A DNA stretch of 64,000 nucleotides. Origin: Moraxella lacunata. GTDB taxonomy: Bacteria; Pseudomonadota; Gammaproteobacteria; Pseudomonadales; Moraxellaceae. The notes beneath the pieces were generated by a model, which did not search any database, was not told the origin of the DNA, and saw only the letters and a list, made by a program, of their open reading frames with translations. Below are positions 46,215 through 56,751 of the stretch, piece by piece. Made by a program: the position numbers and the translations under genes. Positions within the stretch are counted from its first letter, which is position 1. Each line of letters begins with the position of its first letter. The DNA is taken from the NCBI RefSeq assembly GCF_900453205.1, contig NZ_UGQU01000001.1:682001-746000 (forward strand), read 5' to 3'.

Positions 46215-47705
46215 TTATGCTTTGACGGTGTCATTGTCAAAGACTTCATCACGACCTGTATTGACTTCATCAGGCTCGGCAAGACGCTCAGGAATACTAG
46301 GCATCTTAATGGTCTTATAGCAGTTATAAGCCATCACAAGCATACCGCCAACATAAAGCAGACCGCCCAATGCACGCACCACATAAGGCCAATGTGAAAC
46401 CACGACAGTTTGGATAAAATCATAAGACAATGTACCATCATCGTTGGTCGCACGCCACATCATGCCTTGGGTAATGCCCGAAATCCATAGAGCAACAATG
46501 TACAGAACCGTACCTGTGGTCGCAAGCCAAAAATGCACTGTGATAAGGTTGGTTGAGTACATTTTTGCTTTGTTATAGATACGTGGTAGTAGGACATAGA
46601 TAGAACCAATGGTTACCATACCCACCCAACCGAGCGCACCAGAGTGTACATGTCCGACCGTCCAGTCGGTGTTATGACTCAGAGCATTAACATATTTAAT
46701 TGACAGCATTGGACCTTCAAAAGTACTCATCGCATAGAATGACAATGCCACGATAAGGAAGCGAATGATTGGGTCAGTACGCAGTTTATCCCAGCTACCA
46801 GACAAGGTAAGCACACCGTTAATCATACCACCCCAAGAAGGAGCGAATAAAATCAGCGAGAATACCATACCCAAAGACTGAGTCCAGTCAGGCAGTGCTG
46901 AGTAATGCAGGTGGTGTCCGCCCGCCCACATATATGACGCAATCAAAGCCCAAAAGTGAACAATGGATAAACGATATGAATACACAGGACGACCAACTTG
47001 CACAGGAATGAAGTAATACATCATGCCCAAGAATGCTGCTGTTAAGTAGAAACCTACTGCATTATGCCCATACCACCACTGCACCATGGCATCTGTTGCA
47101 CCGCCATAAAGTGAATATGACTTCCACAGACCCACAGGGATTGCCAAGTTATTGACAATATGTAGCAGAGCAATGGTAATGATAAATGCCGCAAAGAACC
47201 AGTTGGCAACATAGATATGCGATGTTTGACGCTTGATGAGCGTACCAAAGAATACAATGGCATAAGCTACCCATACCAAAGCAATGGCAATATCAATCGG
47301 CCATTCAAGCTCTGCATACTCTTTGGCGGATGTCAAACCTAATGGCAGGGTAATCACCGCTGCCACAATGACCGCTTGCCATCCCCAAAAGGTAAACCAC
47401 GCAAGATAAGGGGCAAACAATCTTGTCTTACAAGTACGCTGAACAATATAATAAGATGTCGCAAAAAGTGCCGAACCCCCAAACGCAAAAATCACCGCAT
47501 TAGTGTGTAGCGGTCTTAAACGCCCAAAGGACAGCCAAGATGTATCAAAGTTAAGTGCTGGCCATGCAAGCTGTGATGCGATGAACACACCAACCGTCAT
47601 ACCAACGATACCCCAAAATACTGCCATGATGGTAAAAAGACGAACAATCGTAATTTCGTATTCATGGTCAACTGATGGGGCTACTGCTGTTTTAGATAGA
47701 CTCAT
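46215..47705 (-). CDS. ccoN: cbb3-type cytochrome c oxidase catalytic subunit I
   Basis: 496 residues with about twelve helices. Metal-ligand histidines appear in [59 protein letters not shown] and [20 protein letters not shown]. This is the heme-copper oxidase that reduces oxygen with high affinity and pumps protons in microaerobic growth. First gene of ccoNOQP. The ccoG assembly gene is about 9 kb away beyond the adhesin locus. AGGAAACC lies before the ATG. Confidence 0.97.
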   Translation of the reverse strand: MSLSKTAVAPSVDHEYEITIVRLFTIMAVFWGIVGMTVGVFIASQLAWPALNFDTSWLSFGRLRPLHTNAVIFAFGGSALFATSYYIVQRTCKTRLFAPYLAWFTFWGWQAVIVAAVITLPLGLTSAKEYAELEWPIDIAIALVWVAYAIVFFGTLIKRQTSHIYVANWFFAAFIITIALLHIVNNLAIPVGLWKSYSLYGGATDAMVQWWYGHNAVGFYLTAAFLGMMYYFIPVQVGRPVYSYRLSIVHFWALIASYMWAGGHHLHYSALPDWTQSLGMVFSLILFAPSWGGMINGVLTLSGSWDKLRTDPIIRFLIVALSFYAMSTFEGPMLSIKYVNALSHNTDWTVGHVHSGALGWVGMVTIGSIYVLLPRIYNKAKMYSTNLITVHFWLATTGTVLYIVALWISGITQGMMWRATNDDGTLSYDFIQTVVVSHWPYVVRALGGLLYVGGMLVMAYNCYKTIKMPSIPERLAEPDEVNTGRDEVFDNDTVKA

Positions 47706-48324
47706 GGGATAGGTTTCCTGTGCAGCCCGATTTGTTTCGTTGTTTGATGAGATTAAATCATCAAATTTACGTTTTTTAACTATATTTATCTATTGTAACG
47801 CAAAATTTGCCAAATATCATCATCCAAATCCGCTTTTAGGAAAAAAAACCTTAAAAAAATTAAGGAAAAAATAGCAATCAAACAATGACCACAATCTTTC
47901 CCATGACTGGCTTACTCACGATGAGTTTGGCTTGCGTTAAATCCACACTCACAATAGGGTATTGTGGCGGGTTTCTCACCGTGTATTATACAACACAATT
48001 GTAAGTTTTCGGGTATGTTTTGTAAAAAATAAATGAAAATTTTCACATTTTTTTAAAATTTTTTGTAACTTTTGCCAATTTTTGACGATTTTAATCAATT
48101 TTTTTAATCAAAAAAGACAGCTTTTTATTAAGTTTAAAAACTTTCACCAAAATCATTTGGTTTTTATAAAATAAAAATTTAATCATTTTTTACTTATTAA
48201 TTTGATTTTTAAAAGTAAAATTGATGAAAATTTGATGAATTTTGTGATATTTTTATAAAAAGCCTGCTTTTCAAATCATTTTTGTTTTATAATGAGCCAT
48301 CTTGTTTATCATCGAGTTGTTTTT
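47706..48324. other. Long AT-rich intergenic region between ccoN and the SCP2-domain gene
   Basis: 619 bp without a recognisable gene. The perfect 8-bp inverted repeat TTTGATGA (47743-47750) / TCATCAAA (47758-47765), with a 7-bp gap, lies about 40 bp before ccoN. It is not the TTGATnnnnATCAA Fnr/Anr pattern, so any oxygen control is only a guess. TATAAT at 48288-48293 is a plausible -10 box for the rightward gene. The middle is poly-A/T. Confidence 0.4.
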
Positions 48325-48708
48325 ATGGCGAAATTTTTAAGTCAAGCATGGTTTGACGAAGTTCAAACTCTCAATGCTAAAGCAGGCGATTTACATCTAC
48401 CGCCCAGCCTTGCCAACCTTATTGTCAATGTCAGTATCACAGGTGACGACCCCAAAGAGCTACACCTAAAAGCAGGTAAACTTGGTCAGCACCACACCAG
48501 TGACGCCGTTAGTACCATCAATATCGACAGCGACACGCTCGCCCAAGTCATCTCGGGCAAAGATGTTAATGTTGCCCTAGAAGCCTTTATGATGGGTAAA
48601 ATCCGCATTGATGGCGACATGTCAGCGGTCATGGCACTACAATCTGCCAAGCCCAGTAGCGAGCAAAAAGCACTTTATAAAGAGATTTTAGGTGTGACAG
48701 AGTTTTAA
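48325..48708 (+). CDS. SCP2 sterol-binding-domain protein, 127 aa
   Basis: The ATG at 48325 (MAKFLSQAWFDEVQTLNAKA) fits better than an upstream in-frame start at 48292, which is within the promoter region. The protein is a single SCP2 domain: LPPSLANLIVNVSITGDDPK, the central STINIDSDTLAQVISGKDVN and ALEAFMMGKIRIDGDMSAVM. Such domains bind lipids or acyl chains, and single-domain bacterial forms are linked with lipid metabolism or ubiquinone synthesis. The role here is not known. Confidence 0.85.
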   Translation: MAKFLSQAWFDEVQTLNAKAGDLHLPPSLANLIVNVSITGDDPKELHLKAGKLGQHHTSDAVSTINIDSDTLAQVISGKDVNVALEAFMMGKIRIDGDMSAVMALQSAKPSSEQKALYKEILGVTEF

Positions 48709-48740
48709 GCTTTTAACCATCAGTTTTTTATAAACTCCAA

Positions 48741-48776
48741 AACAAAACCCTGCCATCAGACAGGGTTTTGTTTTTA
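48741..48776. terminator. Bidirectional terminator
   Basis: AACAAAACCCTG (48741-48752) pairs perfectly with CAGGGTTTTGTT (48761-48772), followed by TTT. It serves the SCP2 gene and the convergent lipoprotein gene. Confidence 0.85.
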
Positions 48777-48783
48777 GGGATGA

Positions 48784-49704
48784 TTACTGACCATCATTGA
48801 AATTTTGATACGTCTCATCTTGGCGGATCTCATGACGCGAACCATCATTAGCAAATGCATAAACAGTAACATCAGCTTCCACACGGCGGTTTGGTTGCAA
48901 GCATTTAATTTGCTCAGCTCTTGGGGCATTGACATCACAGATGACATGCGGTAATGGCTGAGTTCTGCCCGCCCCTGAGGCAGTCAGCGTGCTTGATGTC
49001 ACGCCTTTGCTAATCAAGTATTGGCGAACCGTTTGGGCACGAAGCATGGATAAGTTCATGTTATACATGTCATCGCCATAGCGGTCGGTATGACCTGTTA
49101 GGTTTACACGGCTGTCGCCACGTGCTTCCCATGCGATGAGCTTGGTGGCAAGTTCATCTAGCTTAGCACGCCCTTCTGGGAGCATGTCTTCTAATTTCCA
49201 CTTATCAAACTTAAATAGTGCGTCAGCCTCAAGGGTGATTTTTTCTTTGATAATCGGTGCTTGGGTGATGACAGGCGTTGCCACAGCAGTCGTATTTGGG
49301 GCAGGTTTGGCATAATTGGCACAATCAGCAGGCATCCAGTAAAATTCTTGACCTTTAAACTTATCATCAAAAATCACTTTATACTGACAAATCTTAACCG
49401 AGTTGTCCGCTTGGTAAAACTTCATGATATAGTCCCACTCACGAGCACGATTTGCTTCGTTAAAATGTGGACGACCGATAAGCTGATATAACTCATCTTT
49501 GGCAACCCCTGGACGAATTTTGGAGAGATTTTCGCTGTTGGGGAATTGACCGTCTTTTTGCCATGCCTTATCAAGCTGTGGGAATACGATGTCATCTTTG
49601 TTATCGATGGTGCCATGCTCTGTGATGTTTGAGCTTAACTGCTTGGTACCCATGCAACCTGTCAGTGCCAACACAGACAAGGATAAAAGTGCTAATTTGT
49701 TCAT
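48784..49704 (-). CDS. TpgA-like OmpA-family lipoprotein (partner of a trimeric autotransporter)
   Basis: 306 residues from the ATG at 49704 (MNKLALLSLSVLALTGCMGT, lipobox LTGC). Longer frames to 49860 run into the end of the neighbouring gene. An N-terminal SmpA/BamE-like domain (about residues 55-130: LSKIRPGVAKDELYQLIGRP, ..AREWDYIMKF) precedes a C-terminal OmpA peptidoglycan-binding domain (about 180-295: LNLTGHTDRYGDDMYNMNLS, RAQTVRQYLISKG and NRRVEADV). The same pairing of domains and location next to a giant trimeric autotransporter is known for TpgA in Acinetobacter, where it helps anchor the adhesin to peptidoglycan. It is 77 bp downstream of the adhesin gene in the same direction. 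Confidence 0.87.
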   Translation of the reverse strand: MNKLALLSLSVLALTGCMGTKQLSSNITEHGTIDNKDDIVFPQLDKAWQKDGQFPNSENLSKIRPGVAKDELYQLIGRPHFNEANRAREWDYIMKFYQADNSVKICQYKVIFDDKFKGQEFYWMPADCANYAKPAPNTTAVATPVITQAPIIKEKITLEADALFKFDKWKLEDMLPEGRAKLDELATKLIAWEARGDSRVNLTGHTDRYGDDMYNMNLSMLRAQTVRQYLISKGVTSSTLTASGAGRTQPLPHVICDVNAPRAEQIKCLQPNRRVEADVTVYAFANDGSRHEIRQDETYQNFNDGQ

Positions 49705-49781
49705 AATAATGTTCCTAGCTATTGTAAAAGTAAACAGGTTAAAAATTGCACACCGATTGATGTGCAATTTTTTTTGTAAAA

Positions 49782-52700
49782 TCAGAAGTGGAAGCCTGCA
49801 CCCACCGCACCGCCGACGTTGCCTTGGGTGTCTGCCGAACCGCTCATCTTCAATACCCAACGACCGTTATCGGACAGCTTGGAGAAACCAACAGCTACCG
49901 CACCTTCACCATTGTAGCTGGCAATACCACCAGTTAGCATGGATTTACCTGGTAGGTACGCTTGTGGCAAGGTGGCCATCGCCATCGCTGATGAGACACC
50001 TGCATTGGCATCGTCTTCTACATCATCAATGCGGGCATCAATATGATTGATGCGGTTACCAAGACCTTCTGCCACAGCGTGTAGCTGACTGCCATTAATC
50101 GCATCGGTTGATGTTCTTGAGATCTCACCTGCGGCAACATTTTGGATACGGCGTTCTGAGCCTGAAGCACCGACTGATACCGCCCCGTTAGCTGTCGCAC
50201 CCTCAAAGCCACCATAAGTCATATGACCGACTGTCGCTGTCTCCACCGTTCCTGTCGCACCTGCGGTGGTCGCTGATACGCCTTGACTGCCGTCGGTGTT
50301 CAAGGTTTTGCCAGTCGCTTGAGTGATGGCGGTGTTATTACCCAAGGCGACCGAGTTCTCTGCGGTTGCTACCACGTTGTTACCCACAACAAACGTGTTG
50401 TTAGTGGCGACATTGTTGTTATTACCCAAGGCATAAGAAGCACTACCACTTACAGTATTCGGATCACCAATGGCACCTGAATGACTGCCCGTGACCACGT
50501 TACCTGTACCGATGGCGATGGACTGCGCACCCGACGCTTGGGCTTTATCACCAATGGCGATGGACTGAGCTCCCAGAGCGTGAGCTTCGTTACCAATGGC
50601 AACAGAGGCATTACCATCAGCGGTGGTTCTAAAGCCAATCGCTGTGGATTTTGCACCGTTGGCTTGGGATTGATCATCATCATCACCACGCACACCGCCC
50701 ACGCTACGCTCACCGCCGTTAAAGTGAATGTACTTGGTGCCTTGCTCGTTGATGTTTTTAATCGCAGTCAATACCGAATTGGTTTCAACCGTGCCAACAC
50801 CTGCAGCATCATAGGTTCTTAATGCCTCATCTGCCGTTAAAGTTGTGGGTTGTTGATTGCTTGGATCATTTGGATCTTTCTTTGGGTCAATCACAGTCGT
50901 TACTGCATTGCCATTGCCGTCCACCACATTGCCATTGATGTCCGTACCGCCCACGATGTGATTGATGTTCGTGGTCGGAATGATGGCAGAAATCTGGCTT
51001 GTAACCACACTTGGTGCCACAGCCGTGCCAGAGCCGTCTTGTGCTGTGTTATAGCTGACATTACCCTGTGCATCAGTGATGGCATAGACTGGGTTGCCGC
51101 TGGCATCCACATAGGTGATTTTTGTGGTCTTGTTGTCCGCATTCACATTATAAGTCACCGTGCTGGACTTACCATCAGCCGCAGTTGTTACCACAGCTGT
51201 AGTACCTGTGCCATTAATAAAGTCTACTTTATCACTTGGTTTAATCAGATCACGCTCCTCACCATTGTTTTGCAAGTTCCAACCAGAATTATTAATGGCA
51301 TTCGCCACATCGCCTGCCGTTGCAATCGCATTCGGGTTGGCTGGCGTGTTTACCGTGCCATTTGCATTACTGGTTAATGGTGTGGTGTTCACTTTAAGCT
51401 CGCCTGTCGGCGTGGTATTTATCGTAGTGCCGTCGGTTTTAACGTCAATCGCACCTGTATTACTATTTACCGTCAAGCCACTACCGACATTTACCGCCAA
51501 GTCAAAGGTTGTTGAGCCATCTTGAGCAACAGTCGGTTTTACAGATACTGTCTTATTTGTAGAAACCACGTTTTCTTTTGACCCTGCGACTGCTTGTGTT
51601 AGCTGACTGACGTTTACCGCGTCGGTCGGTGCTGTACCCACAGCGACATTGGTGATTTTATTGCCACCCATGTCCACGGTAGAATTCGCACCCACAGTGA
51701 GAGTGCCTTTTGGATTAATGGCAACATTATTTGATGTTATCTGATTCACAGCAATGTCATCTGCCAAGGCATAAGTTACCTTACCATTGACATCTTGTTT
51801 GACAGTCAGGTTTTTGCCTGCAGCCATATCAATAACATCACCTGGGTTAATAACTTCGTCATTGCCCGAAGCTTTTGTACCGCCATTGGCAGAAGTTTTT
51901 AGAGTAAAGCCTGAGTTATTGATGGCATTGACGATATCGCCTGCTTTAACAAACTTATCTGCATCAGCTGTTATTGGAGCATCAATCTTGCCATCATTAT
52001 TGGCATCTGTTAATGTTGTGGTTTGTGGGGCTTGAGCAGTGGCTTTTAGCACACCATTTTCAATAACAATACTTGCATTATCTACATTAACATCGTATTT
52101 AACTTCACTAGACTTGCCATCAGCCGCAGTTGTTACCACAGCTGTAGTACCTGCACCATTCACAAAGTTCACCGTATCATAAGGCTTAACAAAGTCTTTC
52201 GCTTCGCCATTACCTTGCAGGTTAAAGCCTGCGTTCAACACATCGCCTACGGTTGCTGCGTTGTTGACATTTAGGTCAGCTGGCAACGCTTGTGCAGTGG
52301 TTGCAGGCTGATTAGTCGTGTTATACACATCGTTGTTGTAGGTATTTGGCAAGTTGCTTGCGACATTAGCTAAAGTCGTTGGGGCGGTTGTGCTGTTTGC
52401 TGGATTATTCATCGAAGCAATGACATCTGCTGGTTGCACTTTAGTGCCTGTGCCATCTGGACTGGTGTTGTAAGTTACTTCACCTGTCACAGGATCGACT
52501 TGCTTATAAACTTTGTCACCATCTTTGTTGGTATAGACCACAGGTATTTGGGCGTTCTCTACCACAGATTGGTTATTGATTTTAATGTCATAAGCAAAAT
52601 TATCTCCTATGTCATTATTAGTATCAATCACGCTGATTGAGTTATCACTTGAGGCAACTGTTGTGCGAGAGCTTTTCAACTGACTTACATTTACTGCATC

Positions 52701-55700
52701 GTTGTCATCAGTACCTTCTGCTACATTGGTAATCTTAGTAGGTTCGCCGTTAGGACCTTCAACTTTGATGTTGTCGCCATCGCTCGTGATCTTAGGACCA
52801 TCGTTGAACTGTACGCTGCTTACATTGATGTCATCAGCCAGATCATAAGTGATGGTTGAGCCATCACGAGTAACCGTTAGGTTCTCGCTACCCACATCAA
52901 AGGTTACGGTGTCTGATGGGTTGATCAGCTCAGTACCATCAGTGCCTTCAGCTGCTAGGTTCCAACCTGAGTTATTGATAGCGTTGGCAATGTTTTCAGC
53001 GGTAACGAATTTGTTTTTATCCGTATCAGCAGGAGCTTGCACCGCACCATCAGTATGGCTTAGAGTAGTGGTTTCCACTGATGGCACATTAACTTTAAAG
53101 TCAAGCGTGCTTACGCCACCTGTTGTTTCTGGGGTAGGCGTGATGGTTACAGAGCCGTCCTGTGAGGTAAAATTCACTTTATCACTCCAATTCACATCAC
53201 CAACTTTATTGCTATCTGCTGTGCCGTTGGCAAATAAACCCCACTGACCTTTTTCTATCGTTGTAAATAACTGCGAGCCATTAATCGCATCAGTTGAAGT
53301 CGCAGAGATTTCGCCTGCTGCCACATTCATCACACGACGCTCAAGGTCTGCAGAACCCACAGATACCGCACCCGCTGCTGTTTTACCAGCAAAGCCACCA
53401 TAAGTTACGCCAGCCACAGTCGCTGTATCCACCGTACCAGTATCACCCGCGGTTGTTGTTGTACCTTCAGCACCTTCTTTAGTAAGGTTGGCTGTGCCTA
53501 CCGCACTACCTGCAGCGATTGTGCTGTCATTACCTAGGTAAACAGAGTTTTTCACTGTGCCTAGTACAGTACCGTTATCTGTGGTGCCGACGCCACTACC
53601 TAATACATAAGTGTTAGAGGTGTTGATATAGTTTTTGTTACCGACAGCACGAGAATTTTCTACAGCAGCCGTATCCGTCAAGCCATTTGCCAATACCAAT
53701 TTACCTGCTGCGTCATAAGTCGCTGTCGCACCGATTTGGTTGTTGTTACCGAATGCACCGACATTGGTTGAGGTGCTGCCGACGGCATTGTCATTACCTA
53801 GGGTATACGAACCAGCACCGCTAACGATCGATGGGTCACCGATAGCACCGGCATTCGTCGCAGTTACAAGATTACCCGTACCGACAGAGATTGAGTTTTT
53901 TGCCAGAGCCTTAGCACCATTACCAATCGCAATCGCATTTGCCGCTGGATCTTCCACCACCCATACACCATTGACAACGCGGCGTGTTGTTGCCTTAGCT
54001 GCATCGCCAGCTGTCGCTCCAGTACCGATAGCAATACTATCATCAGCCTGTACTGAAGCACCTTGGCCGATAGCTACTGAACGATCGATATCTTTGGTGT
54101 TATTAAAGGTAGGAATAATATGCGTAAAGGTCACTTCATCTGTGACAGTCTTGCCAGTCAGATCCAGCTGTGCGCCTTTATAGCCATTAGCCGCTGCATC
54201 TTTGTTGTACGCATAATAGCTGCTACCATCTTTGATGTAGGCGGTAGCAGTAACAGTAGGTTGACCTGTAGTGTTATCGCGGATAGCCAGACGATACAGC
54301 GTAAGTGGATTGCTCATGGTGGCATTGGTCGCGCCGACGGCGATACGGTTACCCATCACCATGTTGTTATGAGAGGTGGTGCCGATGACATTGGCATTAC
54401 CGATGGCGAAGTTATTATCACCGCCGATGATGCTGGCCTGACCGCCAACATTGTTTGTGGCAGTATTGCCTTGAGTAAAAATAGTATCCGCATTGGCAGT
54501 ACGGCTTGATGCCGAGAATGCACCGGAATTCTGACCAAATACCGCCACCGCATTACCTACTGCTACCGAATAGGAGTTACCAACCAAAGAAGCTGCACCT
54601 ACCGCCAATCCATTGTTTGAAGGATTGGCATTAGAGTTATACTGCATCATGACATGAGACTGTGCACCGACGGCGACAGCATCAAACCCACCAGCGGTCG
54701 ATGAGTTACCGATGGCATTGGCACGGTCGCCCCAAGTACGGTTACTGTTACCCAAAGCGACATTCAGGTTATTACCGATGGTTTGGGAAGATGAACCCAA
54801 TGCCGTTGAGTTATTACCGGCCAATACTTTAGCACCAGTACCGATGGCGATCGTATTACCGCTCGCTACTGGACCAATTTTAGCACCACTACCGATAGCG
54901 ATACCGCTGTTACGGGCACCGCTGGTAGGGTTAATCTCCGCTATAGCACCCACACCAATTACGATATCGTTAACACCTTGGGCGGTCGCGTTGGTGCCTT
55001 GGGCGATAGAATGGTTACCAGCAGCACGAGAGTTATTACCCAATGCGATGGCGTTTTCGGCAGTGGTGTAGTTGGCACCACTGTTATAAGACACCTGCTT
55101 GGTGCTGGCACCGTTACCGATGGCGATTGACTGCTCGCCATAAGTCATCGCCGCACTACCGATGGCAACGGTACTGCGGGCGCGGAAAGTATCGCCCGTC
55201 GCCAATGCAGTACCATCGACATTTTTGGCTGAGCTAAAGTTATTGGCATTGGTACCGATGGTGACCGAGTCTTCACCAAAGTGCTGAGTACCGGCAGATT
55301 TACCTAGATTGATATTGCGTACACCTGTGGCATTTTGTCCTGCCTGCTGACCGATTGAGATGTTAGTGTTGGTGGCGATACTGGGGACATCATCTGCCTT
55401 GCCTTTGGTAAAGGTCGAACCCGCCACATAAGACACCGCACCAGTGCCTAGATTGGTCGCTTTATAGTCCGCCCCTTTGTCATTCAGTCCTTTGCCTGCA
55501 TCTTGACCGATGGCGATGTCACGGGTATTGGTGGCTTGGGCATCACGGCCGATACTGACAGCATTCAAGGCAGACGAGGTACCATTACCGATGGCAACCG
55601 CACTTGAGCCTGTGATTTTGGCTGTCTTACCCAGTACCACGGCATTATTACCAGTGCCGTTGGTGGTTGTACCATCACCACAGATGACGGTGTCACTGTC

Positions 55701-56114
55701 GACATGATAAAAGCAGTGGTATTGTTAAATAAAGATAGATTTTAAGGTTTTCCGTTCGGACTGAGCTTGTCGAAGTCTAGGAAAACCGTTATGGTTCGAC
55801 AAGCTCACCACGAACGGCTTTCTAGAAAAGTATACTCAATTAACAATACCAAAGCAGTAGCTAGCATTCGATCCATCCGGTGTCTGCTGTGCATTTGGTA
55901 AGTCTGCACCTGTAGCAGCGTGTGCTTGGGCTGCCAGAATCATACCTGACGCGACGAGGGTGAAGCGGATCAGCTTTGAGACACTGCCTGTGTCTGCCTG
56001 CTCAGTGCTGCCGACGGTGGTATTGCTGCCTTTGCCTTGGGCGCGGGCGTATTCACAGACCGCTTGGAAGGCTTTAGTGGATTTGTTATAAATCACACGA
56101 TAGATGTTGTTCAT
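49782..56114 (-). pseudogene. Giant trimeric autotransporter adhesin gene, split near the 5' end by a MITE
   Basis: The 5' part starts at 56114 with an extended signal peptide region (MNNIYRVIYNKSTKAFQAVC, EYARAQGKG.., cleavage after AAQAHA) and stops within the element at 55836. The main part continues from 55717 as [19 protein letters not shown], then YadA-like head repeats ([18 protein letters not shown] etc.), Neck/stalk repeats ([38 protein letters not shown]), a second head ([20 protein letters not shown]) and the membrane anchor ending [10 protein letters not shown]. Removing 133 + 8 bp leaves 6192 bp, an exact 2063-residue frame. Without excision the large part lacks a signal peptide, so surface display should fail. 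It resembles AtaA/Hag-type adhesins. Confidence 0.93.
55718..55850 (+). mobile_element. 133-bp MITE, copy 3, with 8-bp target duplication
   Basis: Identical by eye to copy 1 and in the same orientation, with GGTATTGTTAA and TTAACAATACC ends and AAAGCAGT flanking at 55710-55717 and 55851-55858. It interrupts the trimeric autotransporter gene after about codon 88, introducing a TGA stop at 55836-55838. Confidence 0.93.
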
Positions 56115-56250
56115 ATTTACCCTCTTAAAATGATGAGTAGGTGATGGATGATGATTTGTCCTAATTTAGCAAAAAATATTAACACATTAACAAAACCAAT
56201 ACAAATATTTCGGGAGTATTGCCAAAAAAATGTCAGTCCTAATTAATATT

Positions 56251-56300
56251 TTGTCAATATTTGTCAATGTCTATCAATATCTTGTCAAATTGATGTCAAG
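56251..56300. repeat. Five ten-bp-phased TGTCAA-like units upstream of the trimeric autotransporter
   Basis: Successive decamers read TTGTCAATAT, TTGTCAATGT, CTATCAATAT, CTTGTCAAAT and TGATGTCAAG. They recur once per helical turn about 140-185 bp before the adhesin start. This could be an array of protein-binding sites. No known regulator motif is assigned. Confidence 0.4.
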
Positions 56301-56395
56301 ATTTTTAAAAAATCATAAAAAATAAATCACAATCAAAAATACATGAAACTTTATAACAAATATCATGTTCTAACAATGCTCGACAAAGCCCACAC

Positions 56396-56470
56396 CCTTA
56401 ATTAGGGCATGCTAGTTATTGATAATATTGTTATAAAACATGATAAAAATTAGGGCATGTCTACCCTTTT
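56396..56470 (+). repeat. Short R2-like fragments upstream of ccoG
   Basis: TTAGGGCATGCTAGTTATTG at about 56401 and TTAGGGCATGTCTACCCTTT at about 56451 are related to the R2 ends. The 637-bp divergent gap 56115-56751 otherwise contains only AT-rich DNA and the phased decamers. Confidence 0.45.
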
Positions 56471-56751
56471 AAAATGACTATTTGACAATCGATAAATCAT
56501 CACTTGGATTAACAAAAGCGTGCAATTATCATGCCAAAATCATGACTGTATTTTCACAATCCAACCCTTTTATTATCATGGTTTTTGTCCGTCATCATCA
56601 CGCCATGCTTTTATATCAATGCCAAAACCGCCATTTAATCCTTTAAAAAATTATGGAAAAGGTGTAGAATATATTTATTCCAAATTGATAAAATCAGTAT
56701 CAATGAGCCCAGCCAAGAGCGAATACTCGCCACAACAGCTAAGGTTATATC

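Noticed and set aside
48085-48105. Fnr/Anr site for ccoN
   Set aside because: ACGATTTTAATCAA matches only one half-site and lies about 380 bp from ccoN, nearer the SCP2 gene.
50481-54509. Several plus-strand frames opposite the trimeric autotransporter
   Set aside because: They arise from the repetitive codons of the adhesin and show no start context or known domains.
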